Below are positions 1-6,056 of a stretch of 10,217 nucleotides of DNA, in pieces. The notes beneath the pieces were generated by a model that saw only the letters and a list, made by a program, of their open reading frames with translations, was not told where the DNA came from and did not search any database. Positions within the stretch are counted from its first letter, which is position 1, and the number at the start of each line of letters is the position of its first letter. The position numbers and the translations under genes were made by a program. The stretch lies in the NCBI GenBank assembly GCA_011046405.1, contig DSAR01000397.1, forward strand, positions 1 through 10,217. The letters run 5' to 3'. The stretch comes from Chloroflexota bacterium. Its GTDB lineage: Bacteria; Chloroflexota; Anaerolineae; B4-G1.

Positions 1-1112
1 GTGTAATACGTCCAGCCGTAGATCAGGTAGCCCATCGGCGGCGTCTCGTGGCTCGTCAGGTGCTCCAACGTCAGGGGCTGGCCCACCAGACCGGCCGTGG
101 TGAAGGTGTGCGACAGCGGCGTGGTGTACCCGAACCCCGACGAGAGGTAAGATAGCATATCATACTTTTCGATCTCGACGGAGACGGTCACCTTGTGCCG
201 GGCCCCGTCGGGGATCTCGGCGCACTCCCCGCCGGCTCCCCCCTCGCAGGGAGGAGAGGGCGGGGCAAAGGTCTGGCCCAGCTCGGCGTAGCTGAAGGCC
301 GGGTCCATCGCCACCCAGCTGCCGTCCACGTAGGCCTCTACCCACCAGTGGTCGCGCACCTCGGCCAGCAGCTCGGGGTCGTTGGCCGGGTCCGAGACCT
401 CGACGCCGTCGGGCACCTGGCCCACGACCGCGCCGGTGGTGGGGAACATCGAGAGGATCAGTTCCTGGGCCCGTTCAGTCGAGAGCGTGCCGTGGCGGTA
501 GCGGGCCGGGACGCCGTTGCCCCGCAGCGTGGCCAGCAGCAGGTTAGCCTGGTCCAGCGAGTTCCCGGCCTGGCTCCACTCGGTGCCCCGGGCGCCTCGC
601 AGGCTGCCCTTGTACGCCTCGTACCCCAGGGCGCGCACGTATTCGAAGGCGTCGGTGGGGTTGGGGCACAGCTGGCCCGCCCGCCGGGCCACGTCTGCGT
701 CGTGGAAATCGGCGTCCACCGTGGGGGCCAGGTATTCGCCCAGGGACGCCGGGGCCAACGTCGCGGGGCAGGCGCTGGCGCTGACCATCTCCCCCGCCAG
801 CGTGCCCCAGGCGGTGGCGCCGGTGTCGAGCGCTACGATCTCGGCGACGCTGGCGGGCACCGTGAGCACCATGGTGGCGGTCACCGATTTCATCGGCGGG
901 ATGGATCCCAGGTTCCAGGTGTACTCGTCCCCCTTGTAATCAGCCCGCGGATCGGCGGAGGCGAAGGCCGCGTCGGCGGTCAGCACGTCCACCAGGAGCA
1001 CGTTGTGCACCGTGTTGGGGTCAGCGCTGGCGTCGAAGGCGGTCAGCGCTTCCACCGCGTCGGTGAAAGTGGCGTTCTCCGGGATCGCAGCTTGGGGAAA
1101 TGCACTGCTTCC
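1..1112 (-). CDS. Transglutaminase-like surface protein, 5'-truncated, runs off left edge
   Basis: An open frame of about 370 codons continues past base 1. Roughly residues 20-110 look like a DUF11-type beta-sandwich (WNLGSIPPMKSVTATMVLTV). Roughly residues 160-290 look like a transglutaminase core: AGNSLDQANLLLATLRGNGVPARY, a His in DHWWVEAYVDGSWV and an Asp in AMDPAF. The usual catalytic Cys position is Ser (GNSLDQ); I recall similar substitutions in large secreted proteins of this type, so activity is doubtful but decay is not proven. An in-frame TAA lies at 1115-1113. No ATG follows it, and the first GTG is at 1055, already inside the domain, so the N-terminus and any signal peptide are missing. 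G+C is clearly higher than in the genes to the right, suggesting host backbone abutting a rearrangement or intron insertion. It could be a pseudogene. Confidence 0.7.
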
Positions 1113-1380
1113 TTATATTGGAGTATAACACCCAAATCCGTCTCGAGTTACGCTATATTGGACGGATCAAAAGATTTCGGGCGTAGCTGAACGTTTTTCC
1201 ACTCACATCTTGCTTGCAGCTCGTCCTCCATTATAGCAAATTTCGGCTCGGGACACACTGGCGTAAACGACAATTTTATTATGTCTCCCCCGCTGCCGGT
1301 GATGGAGAAATCGTATAAACCATCGCCGCGCCGTCCGGTGGCAAGCCTCCCCCGACGTAGGAGGGAGAGAGCGCCGCCGC
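1113..1380. other. Gene-less junction between GC-rich gene and intron remnant
   Basis: I see no convincing gene here. On the minus strand it holds a perfect TATAAT at 1235-1230 without a recognisable -35 box, a 27-codon ORF starting just after it (MEDELQARCEWK...), and two copies of TATATTGGA (plus strand, near 1114 and 1152). The truncated transglutaminase frame begins immediately below it. It is probably the scar where the array or intron meets older chromosome. Confidence 0.4.
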
Positions 1381-1429
1381 CATCACGGTAGGACTGCCAG
1401 TTACCCGACAGCCCCCGTACAGACCTGTA

Positions 1430-1493
1430 CTGAACCTGCCGAAGCATCCCGGCGTGCGGTTTTCCCGCACCGGGCTCCCTTCGGCAGGCTCAG
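1430..1493 (-). repeat. 15-bp inverted repeat wrapped around domain V
   Basis: Plus-strand CTGAACCTGCCGAAG (1430-1444) and CTTCGGCAGGCTCAG (1479-1493) are inverted copies differing at one base, which becomes a G-U pair in minus-strand RNA. They leave only two or one bases between themselves and the domain V hairpin. The sequence resembles REP-like palindromes. A further hairpin, GTACAG-AC-CTGTAC, lies at 1417-1430. Confidence 0.6.
1447..1477 (-). ncRNA. Group II intron domain V-like hairpin
   Basis: The minus strand reads GAGCCCGGTGCGG, GAAA, then ACCGCACGCCGGGA. The lower stem CCCGG/CCGGG and upper stem TGCGG/CCGCA are separated by a CG bulge on the 3' side, the classic domain V plan with an AGC catalytic triad. 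It sits about 50 bases downstream of the maturase stop, where domain V belongs. The basal pairing of the triad is imperfect. Confidence 0.55.
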
Positions 1494-1529
1494 GGCAAGC
1501 TTCAGACAGCTTCGCTTCCGCAATCCGGC

Positions 1530-1997
1530 CTAGAACGTCAGTGCCGCCTTCCTCGCCTTCGGTCGCCCGACTATCCGTGGTTTCTCGATCTTAAACAACT
1601 CTAGCAGCTCCTGGAACCCCTTCCAGTTGTAGCTTCTCCGCTGACTACATCGGTTCAGCCACTTAAATAGGATTCTCACGGCTTCTCTGAAGAACTCTTG
1701 TAAACTGGCGTAGTTGCCGATTACCCCGTAGTAGGCATAATACCCCCGGAGCTTGGCGTTCATTTTCTTGAACAAGACGTCCAGTCTCTGGTGCCGGTTC
1801 TCCTTGCACCACTGCGTGAAGTTCTTCAACGATCCCCTTAGCTTCTTCCGCGAGGTGCGGCGCTTCACGTTCGGCTTGCCGCTTCTGTCCTTTCCCCACT
1901 GGATCCGGTCGGAAACGCAGTTTCCGCGGGGATATTTCACCCCACAAGAAACGTCAAGCTTCACGCGCAGCGTCGACCCTTCCAGTATACCATGCAT
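1530..1997 (-). pseudogene. Group II intron reverse transcriptase/maturase, C-terminal fragment
   Basis: The 155-residue frame matches the end of a group II intron-encoded protein. From about residue 32, WGKDRSGKPNVKRRTSRKKL leads into the maturase (X) domain with LRGYYAYYGVIGNYASL and FKWLNRCSQRRSYNWKGF, and ends KPRIVGRPKARKAAL. In the family this region binds intron RNA and aids splicing. The reverse transcriptase palm with its YADD motif, which should precede it, is missing; the first 30 or so residues do not look like the family and are probably fortuitous. No HNH endonuclease domain follows. Intact members usually exceed 400 residues, so this is a fragment. The ATG at 1997 has no good ribosome-binding site and is probably not a true start. 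Confidence 0.8.
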
Positions 1998-1998
1998 T

Positions 1999-2076
1999 GC
2001 TCAACGCAACTCGGTAATTTGAAAGCCGATGCTGCCCAGCGCCACTAGGCGCTGTCGTGTGCATACAGTGTTGTGC
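1999..2076 (-). repeat. attC-like site 3' of the 101-aa membrane protein gene
   Basis: Read on the minus strand, the 78-bp element opens with GCACAAC (2076-2070) and closes with GTTGAGC (2005-1999), fitting the attC ends approximately and exactly. It contains a perfect hairpin AGCGCC-TAGT-GGCGCT. The left arm shares 13 bases (TGCACACGACAGC on the minus strand) with the arm of the site at 4099-4227. Pairing of the outer arms beyond the heptamers is weak, so it may be degenerate. Confidence 0.5.
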
Positions 2077-2219
2077 GGCGCCACAATCCACTGTAGCCTC
2101 CATATCCCTCAACATCTACCTTTACGTTTTGGCCTGGACCGTTCTGTACCACTCCTCAAGGAATAGAGAGCGATATTGAAACACAATGCATTGTGCTCTC
2201 CATCCAGTGCCAAGAGAAA

Positions 2220-2525
2220 CTACTCAGATTCCTCGCCCGTATCTTCCTCACTTCCTTGCAGGGCCTTGAGTAAACTTGTTGCGCCCAAGGCATAGCCCAG
2301 AGCCGCAATTGCAAGGATGGGAAACAAGAAGTGAACGGAGTCTGAGAAAAGCCACTCGGCAACAAAGATGCCGCCGAAGACGAGTCCGAAAAGCCCCGCC
2401 AGCACCCTCATCATCGGCGAGGGCGTCCCAGTGAACAGGGCACCCTTCTGCTTCGTATGCCGGTCAAACATATACACAATTGCGCCAGCAACTACAATAA
2501 CAACTGCAACAATGGCCAACTCCAT
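2220..2525 (-). CDS. Small uncharacterised membrane protein (101 aa)
   Basis: The start at 2525 (MELAIVAVVIVV) is chosen because AGGAGG lies eight bases upstream; a longer frame reaching 2606 would begin inside the repeat and is not membrane-like. Three hydrophobic segments are visible: residues about 1-19, 40-62 and 68-92. The chain ends in an acidic tail (GSEEDTGEESE). I do not recognise a family and assign no function. It is flanked upstream by an attC-like right arm ending GTTGTGC and downstream by GCACAAC, so it looks like a single-gene cassette of about 500 bp. The 2077-2219 stretch after its stop holds nothing recognisable. Confidence 0.7.
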   Translation of the reverse strand: MELAIVAVVIVVAGAIVYMFDRHTKQKGALFTGTPSPMMRVLAGLFGLVFGGIFVAEWLFSDSVHFLFPILAIAALGYALGATSLLKALQGSEEDTGEESE

Positions 2526-2565
2526 CCTCCCACCTCCTAGAGATACCTGCGCTGCAACACGCGTC

Positions 2566-2668
2566 GCACAACGGCGCGAGCTAATCCGCCGGGCCGGGCC
2601 ATGCAAAAGCTACTTCGCTACAAGACCAACTGCACATTCAAAAGCGCCGATGCTACGCGGGCCGGTCG
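2566..2668 (-). repeat. attC-like right-arm remnants between intron end and 101-aa gene
   Basis: On the minus strand, just after the intron 3' end, the arm GGCGCTTTTGAATGTGCA leads to GTTGGTC (2630-2624) and resembles the right arm of the site at 3215-3291. A second arm, GCGGATTAGCTCGCGCC, leads to GTTGTGC (2572-2566) and resembles the arm of the site at 9996-10125. Matching left heptamers are not seen; the intron may have replaced them. Confidence 0.4.
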
Positions 2669-2778
2669 GGTAGCCAGGGGCCATTGCTGGCCCCCAGCCC
2701 CCAAGAACCGTGCGTGAAGTAGAGTAGGCGGCCAGCGAGGTACTGGAATACTTAGCCCTTTTCCAACCGCCCCTCCCC

Positions 2779-2814
2779 GAACCGCACTTGACCGATTTCC
2801 GTGTCACGCGGCTC
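2779..2814 (-). ncRNA. Second group II domain V-like hairpin
   Basis: The minus strand begins GAGCCGCGTGAC, has a GAAA loop and ends GTCAAGTGCGGTTC. CCGC pairs with GCGG and TGAC with GTCA, with an unpaired AG on the 3' side, as in many group II domain V or near-domain V hairpins. It lies upstream of a second partial domain V, so which hairpin was catalytic is unclear. Confidence 0.45.
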
Positions 2815-2823
2815 TCCAGTAAC

Positions 2824-2907
2824 CTATTTCGAGAATCTGTCTCGAATGATGATGCTCAGTACCGTTTCGGCTGTTCGCATCTCGCGTACCTCTTCGGTTC
2901 CTGTCAT
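2824..2907 (-). pseudogene. N-terminal 27 residues of a group II intron maturase
   Basis: The frame starts at ATG 2907 and reads MTGTEEVREMRTAETVLSII before stopping at TAG 2826-2824. The segment EVREMRTAETVL..II matches, from memory, the beginning of a common class of group II intron reverse transcriptases, which would continue for some 400-500 residues. Here the sequence instead crosses into the intron's 3' structural region, so the coding body is deleted. It is not expected to make a functional product. Confidence 0.5.
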
Positions 2908-2933
2908 CAGGTTAATTGTTCATCGCCCATCGG

Positions 2934-3083
2934 TCAGGGTGTAGCACGGACGAGAGTGTAATCCGCGGCCAAGGTCTCGTAAAATCCGCGTATCTCTTCC
3001 AACACCTCGTCTAGCGTGCCGACGATGGTGAACCAGATCAACCCTCGCCTGCTGCCACTCTTTTGTCTACCTCGTCTTTTCAT
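2934..3083 (-). CDS. Possible 49-aa hypothetical protein
   Basis: A short frame starting at 3083 (MKRRGRQKSGSRRGLIWFTI) has a very basic N-terminus followed by VGTLDEVLEEIRGFYETLAA, which looks like a plausible amphipathic helix. A GGTGG stretch upstream could serve as a ribosome-binding site. I do not recognise it. It lies between the attC-like site at 3215-3291 and the ORF-deleted intron, where a cassette gene would be expected, and may be a fragment cut by the intron. The frame stays open upstream to 3197, but that part looks non-coding. Confidence 0.35.
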   Translation of the reverse strand: MKRRGRQKSGSRRGLIWFTIVGTLDEVLEEIRGFYETLAADYTLVRATP

Positions 3084-3214
3084 CCCATTGTCCCACCTTC
3101 GCCTATGACCTGGGATGGAAACGACCGTGGCTTCCACAGCGCCTCTGTCCAGCGTTTTTCGTGCAACGGGTGGAGCTAAGCTGCAGTGCCGACCCATGCC
3201 AGGTGTGCATCAGA

Positions 3215-3291
3215 TCCCAACTGCGTACCAATGCAAAATCGCCGCTGCTACCCAGCGCTGAAGGCGCTTTTGGCTTGATGCCGTGTTGGGC
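3215..3291 (-). repeat. attC-like site (77 bp) 3' of the intact CPBP gene
   Basis: Twenty-five bases after the CPBP stop, the minus strand has GCCCAAC (3291-3285) and closes with GTTGGGA (3221-3215). The left arm ACGGCATCAAGCCAAAAGCG and the reverse complement of the right arm, TGCGTACCAATGCAAAATCG, match at about two thirds of positions. Size and end heptamers fit an integron attC, with the last base of the right heptamer off consensus. Confidence 0.65.
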
Positions 3292-3316
3292 TGCCTCCAA
3301 GCCTATTTTGCTCGTA

Positions 3317-4072
3317 CTACCTACTCAAGACCGCTATTATACCTTGCCCCATCAAGTTCAGGACGACGTGAAAGACTATACCTAGGTAAATGTTGCGCTT
3401 CCGCTGAACGAGATAGACCGCGGGCAGCAACGCCAAAATCCGTGCGGGATTCTGCCAAGGAGTAAAGAAATGGTAGAGGGAGAACAGCACAGTGTTGATT
3501 AAAGGCGCCCAGGTCTTGAGATGAGATAATCGTGGCAGTAAATAGCCCCGAAAATATAACTCCTCAACGATTGGCCCGATTATCGCTTGAAATGACAAGG
3601 ACGCAAGCGCGATCAATCCCAAGGTGGGGTTTGTGGAGAATGTAGAGGTGTCTATTGCAGATGGTATCAGCCAGTTCGGCCACCATGCAAAAACGGTTTG
3701 TTGTAGATAGGCTTCAATGGGGGGAGAGATAAATGCAAAGCAGAATACTGCCCAGATAAGTAGAAGAGGGACAAAAAGCACGTAATCCCATACGCGGATT
3801 GGCTCTCGATAAAGCACAATACCACACAAGGAGAGGCTGCGATACTTGCGCCAACCTTGGAGAATTAGATATCCCAACTCGAAAGGGATGAGAGCCAAGG
3901 CAATTCCCAGACTCAGGGCTGCTAACAGAGCCACGGATGGTAGACGATTGATCAAGATGCTTGCGCTGACAAAATAGACGATGAAGATGAGTACCCCCGG
4001 CACCAAGTGCAACAGTAAGGACTGCCAAATAGAATGCTTCGTGGATTCCCCTGGAATGTCGTCTGTGTTCAT
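3317..4072 (-). CDS. CPBP-family (CAAX-type) intramembrane protease
   Basis: A 251-residue multi-pass membrane protein with all three motifs of the CPBP/Abi family of glutamic-type intramembrane endopeptidases: EELYFRG (EExxxR, about residue 175), FSLYHFF (FxxxH) and FHVVLN (HxxxN). Relatives include the eukaryotic prenyl-protein protease Rce1; bacterial members act in bacteriocin immunity, signalling or protein processing, and the substrate here is unknown. The start at 4072 (MNTDDIPGE) has AGGAGG five bases upstream and is preferred to the ATG at 4087, which would overlap that box. The N-terminal 20 residues are polar, then six to eight hydrophobic segments follow. It is bounded by attC-like sites on both sides, so it looks like an independent cassette gene. 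Confidence 0.9.
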   Translation of the reverse strand: MNTDDIPGESTKHSIWQSLLLHLVPGVLIFIVYFVSASILINRLPSVALLAALSLGIALALIPFELGYLILQGWRKYRSLSLCGIVLYREPIRVWDYVLFVPLLLIWAVFCFAFISPPIEAYLQQTVFAWWPNWLIPSAIDTSTFSTNPTLGLIALASLSFQAIIGPIVEELYFRGYLLPRLSHLKTWAPLINTVLFSLYHFFTPWQNPARILALLPAVYLVQRKRNIYLGIVFHVVLNLMGQGIIAVLSR

Positions 4073-4098
4073 ATTGCCTCCTTGCACGATGCCGCGCA

Positions 4099-4227
4099 GC
4101 CCGAACGGTCGCGCTTCACCCGCAGCGCCGACTCAGCCTTTCGGCCTAACTATACCCCCGGACGTTGCAAATGCGCAACTGCTTGCCCGGCCCCGTCAGT
4201 GCTGTCGTGTGCAAACGGAGGTTGGGC
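4099..4227 (-). repeat. attC-like site between GNAT and CPBP genes
   Basis: On the minus strand CAGCCCAAC (4229-4221) opens and GTTCGGGCTG (4106-4097) closes a 129-bp element; the closing heptamer carries one extra C. The inner arms pair only partly. Inside is a small hairpin GTTGC...GCAAC and a separate consensus GTTAGGC. The opening arm shares TGCACACGACAGC-type sequence with the site at 1999-2076. It ends less than 30 bases before the CPBP start. The stretch 4230-4401 up to the GNAT stop holds nothing I recognise. Confidence 0.6.
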
Positions 4228-4401
4228 TGTTCTCTCAAATGCATGGCCCTATGGAATAATATGCCATACAAAGTAAAACGCTAAGCGCATGACGACAGAT
4301 GCGCCGCAGTCGTACTTCCTGAACAACCGAGCTAGCACAAGGTTTGCAGAAAAGACCAGTATAAAAGTAGCTGCAATCCCCGCTTTATCATTCCGATTGC
4401 A

Positions 4402-4911
4402 TCAATAGGCGTACCGGTGGTCGCCAACCTGTATGACCCCCGCAGCTTCCTCGCCGGGGCGGCGTCTCCGGACTTCAATGAGGTTCAGAACATCGTAGCC
4501 GCGTTTCTTCAGGAACGCGATGATTGCATCGTTGTTCGGGTGAACCCAATTGTAGAGGGTCTCTTGCCCACGAGCTTCGGCAAACTTCTCCCCAGTGTCA
4601 TACAGCATTCCCGCAACCCCCCGCCGACGGAACTCAGGGGAGACAAAGAGGGACTCCGCCCATACCGTATCTCCGTCGACTCGGTATACCATGTAGCCGA
4701 TACTCTCTGCTTCGCCTACGGTCGTCGCTACGAAAATGGGATATCTGTTGTCAATGTATTCCTGAAGCTCGCTCTCTGCCTGAGAAACATCGGCCTGCCG
4801 ATCATACCCACGAAGTGCTGAGAGTGCGACTCTGAATTCAGCAATAAGCTGGACCACGGTGTCGCGATCTCCTGGCCTGTATTCTCGCACAGCAAATTCA
4901 CTGGCATTCAT
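4402..4911 (-). CDS. GNAT-family N-acetyltransferase
   Basis: The 169-residue protein has the GNAT fold signature: an N-terminal FAVREYRPGDRDTVVQLIAE strand-helix; a central strand, TVWAESLFVSP; then motif A, EFRRRGVAGMLYD (R-R-x-G-x-A, about residues 96-108), which binds the acetyl-CoA pyrophosphate. NNDAIIAFLKKRGYDVLN is the motif B region. Such enzymes acetylate amines on small molecules or proteins; the substrate cannot be read from sequence. The start at 4911 has GGAG seven bases upstream. A group II intron 3' end lies directly before that ribosome-binding site, and an attC-like site lies about 170 bases after the stop, so this too resembles a mobile cassette gene. Confidence 0.9.
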   Translation of the reverse strand: MNASEFAVREYRPGDRDTVVQLIAEFRVALSALRGYDRQADVSQAESELQEYIDNRYPIFVATTVGEAESIGYMVYRVDGDTVWAESLFVSPEFRRRGVAGMLYDTGEKFAEARGQETLYNWVHPNNDAIIAFLKKRGYDVLNLIEVRRRRPGEEAAGVIQVGDHRYAY

Positions 4912-4922
4912 ATCTTCTCCGG

Positions 4923-5108
4923 GGCGGGTGACCGGGATCCATTGCTGGCCCCAGGCCCCTAAAACCGTGCGTGAAAGTCTCCCTTCTCACGGCTCAAGCA
5001 TCTCAAACGCCCCTCCGGTGGGACGCGCTGCGACGTGCTTTCTGTCACAGCTTCACGATACTAGCTTGGGAGCCACCACGTGGACTTTCGTTACACTAGA
5101 GGGCGCAC
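4923..5108 (-). mobile_element. Short group II intron remnant upstream of GNAT
   Basis: Read on the minus strand, GTGCGCCCTC at 5108 fits the GTGYG 5' end of group II introns. A 34-base domain V (4995-4962) and a domain VI-like hairpin follow, ending near 4925 with GGTCACCC. At about 185 bases it is too short to be an active ribozyme, so most of domains I-IV and any reading frame are deleted. The 3' part matches 2668-2720 at most positions. The 5' assignment is the weaker half of this call. Confidence 0.6.
4962..4995 (-). ncRNA. Group II intron domain V
   Basis: The minus strand gives GAGCCGTGAGAAGG, a GAGA tetraloop, then CTTTCACGCACGGTTT: exactly 34 bases, AGC triad, CCGTG/CACGG basal stem, CG bulge on the 3' strand and a GNRA loop. 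These are the canonical features of domain V. Domain VI follows immediately. Confidence 0.7.
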
Positions 5109-5310
5109 CAGCTAAGGCCACAGCCCGCCGTCATTTGCTTTCTCTCTTGAGAGTGGTTCGCGTCAGATGCACGCATCTGCACTTTCTCGTGACGAGCGCC
5201 CTGGATTGGAAGTGTCGAACGTTCCGTTCGCGCCCGCTTTCGCGTGGGATGATGTACCCTGTCGGCTGCGCTCACGGCGCAGTCTCCAGGTTCAACCCCT
5301 ATCCTCCCCA
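5109..5310. other. Gene-less, hairpin-rich interval
   Basis: No gene is supported between the membrane-protein stop and the intron remnant. Four compact perfect hairpins occur in series: CTCTC-TT-GAGAG (5142-5153), CAGATGC-AC-GCATCTG (5164-5179), CGAACG-TTC-CGTTCG (5216-5230) and CTGCGC-TCACG-GCGCAG (5266-5282). None is followed by a T-run, so they are not ordinary terminators. They may be remains of intron domain I or of an attC-like element. Confidence 0.45.
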
Positions 5311-5892
5311 TTACGCGCGATGTTCCATCGCCGAAGGCATTCGCTTTTTCCAGCGCCAAACACCAACCATCACTCCGATCAGAAGTAACCCGAAACCTCC
5401 TCCGACGAAAACCCACTTCACCAAGGTGAAAATTGGTGCCAACAGGTCCACGACCGCCGTCCACTCTGGATACCGCCACATAACCAGCGAGGTCGATACG
5501 TTCTCCAGATAATCAAACAGCGCCCCCAGCACTGGAACCAGGTTCATCCGCCGCCACGGACTACCCGCCTCAAATGCCTTCCCGTAGACCCAACTGATCG
5601 CTGTGCTCAGAAACACCGCGTACACCAGCGGCCAGACCACATCAAATGTGAAGCGTGCCCTGATATACGCCTCGCGCCCCTCCGCCCCATACGCCTCGGC
5701 AAGCTGGTAGAGTTCCTCTGGTGAGTAGAACAACAACACATCTGGCGAAGCGACTTCTCCCGTCTTTGCTTCCAACTGAGCGGCTTGATTGGGCAAGACC
5801 AACGCGGCGAACAGAAGGAAACCCACCACAGCAGCCAAGGCGACCCAACCTGTTGAAATCCTAATCAGCCAACCTGAGAGCTGTTCTCCCAT
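5311..5892 (-). CDS. Uncharacterised four-helix membrane protein (193 aa)
   Basis: The start at 5892 (MGEQLSGWLIRI) is chosen because GGAGGG lies a few bases upstream; an in-frame ATG at 5961 would give an unlikely polar extension. Four hydrophobic segments are visible: about residues 15-33, 83-103, 115-135 and 150-178. The first two flank a hydrophilic region (FYSPEELYQLAEAYGAEGR) probably outside the membrane. The second helix pair carries conserved-looking VPVLGALFDYLENVS. The tail is basic (WRWKKR). I have seen similar bacterial hypothetical proteins but know no function. It follows the heliorhodopsin remnant by about 165 bases, with a degenerate attC-like hairpin between, so co-transcription is possible but not evident. 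Confidence 0.75.
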   Translation of the reverse strand: MGEQLSGWLIRISTGWVALAAVVGFLLFAALVLPNQAAQLEAKTGEVASPDVLLFYSPEELYQLAEAYGAEGREAYIRARFTFDVVWPLVYAVFLSTAISWVYGKAFEAGSPWRRMNLVPVLGALFDYLENVSTSLVMWRYPEWTAVVDLLAPIFTLVKWVFVGGGFGLLLIGVMVGVWRWKKRMPSAMEHRA

Positions 5893-5959
5893 AGATCCCT
5901 CCATTTTCAAGCGCGGTGATTGCGAACTCAAAGGCTTGTTGGTATTGCTGTTCAAGTCC

Positions 5960-6048
5960 ATAGCCGGACGACGCGAAGCAGCCGATTGCGCTTAGCAAGC
6001 CGCTTTGCTTCTCGGCGAAAGCCAAGTCCGGCTTATGTTGAGTTGGAT
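5960..6048 (-). repeat. Degenerate attC-like inverted repeat 3' of heliorhodopsin remnant
   Basis: Nine bases after the heliorhodopsin stop, the minus strand has ATCCAAC (6048-6042, fits RYYYAAC). ATAAGCCGGAC then pairs with GTCCGGCTAT about 65 bases on, and GAAGCA pairs with TGCTTC inside. No GTTRRRY partner is found at the far end, so the right half is eroded or this is a different hairpin family. Confidence 0.4.
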
Positions 6049-6056
6049 GCTTTGAT

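Larger units (their letters stand above)
1381..1998 (-). mobile_element. Group II intron 3' remnant (maturase C-terminus plus domains V and VI)
   Basis: On the minus strand a maturase C-terminus (1997-1530) is followed by a domain V-like hairpin and then a domain VI-like hairpin, the normal order at the 3' end of a bacterial group II intron. Domain V at 1477-1447 starts with the AGC triad, has a GAAA loop and a two-base CG bulge in the 3' strand. Domain VI is near 1416-1391, with an unpaired loop containing GTAAC. The 5' ribozyme domains and most of the reverse transcriptase are absent, so it cannot be autonomous. It starts directly beside the attC-like site at 1999-2076. Confidence 0.65.
2668..2907 (-). 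mobile_element. ORF-deleted group II intron remnant
   Basis: On the minus strand it begins with the start of an intron-encoded protein (2907-2824), then passes directly to a domain V-like hairpin (2814-2779, AGC triad, GAAA, AG bulge). It ends with the 3' half of another domain V (TTCACGCACGGTTC) and a domain VI-like hairpin reaching about 2668. The last 53 bases closely match 4925-4977. Nearly the whole reverse transcriptase gene is missing. Intron sequence may extend to about 2930. Confidence 0.55.

Noticed and set aside
195..1190. Long plus-strand open frame (331 codons)
   Set aside because: It is antisense to the transglutaminase-like gene; its residues are low-complexity Gly/Arg/Val/His, typical of a shadow frame in GC-rich DNA, while the minus frame shows recognisable domains.
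1230..1235. Perfect TATAAT (minus strand) as a promoter
   Set aside because: No acceptable -35 box at 16-18 bases and no intact gene immediately downstream, so it is noted only inside the junction entry.
1148..1447. 99-aa minus-strand frame beginning in intron domain V
   Set aside because: It starts inside the domain V hairpin and runs through domain VI; no protein-like motif and no ribosome-binding site.
4859..5512. Plus-strand open frame of 217 codons across the GNAT start and membrane-protein end
   Set aside because: It overlaps two supported minus-strand genes and an intron domain V; composition is Ser/Pro/Arg-rich without any motif.
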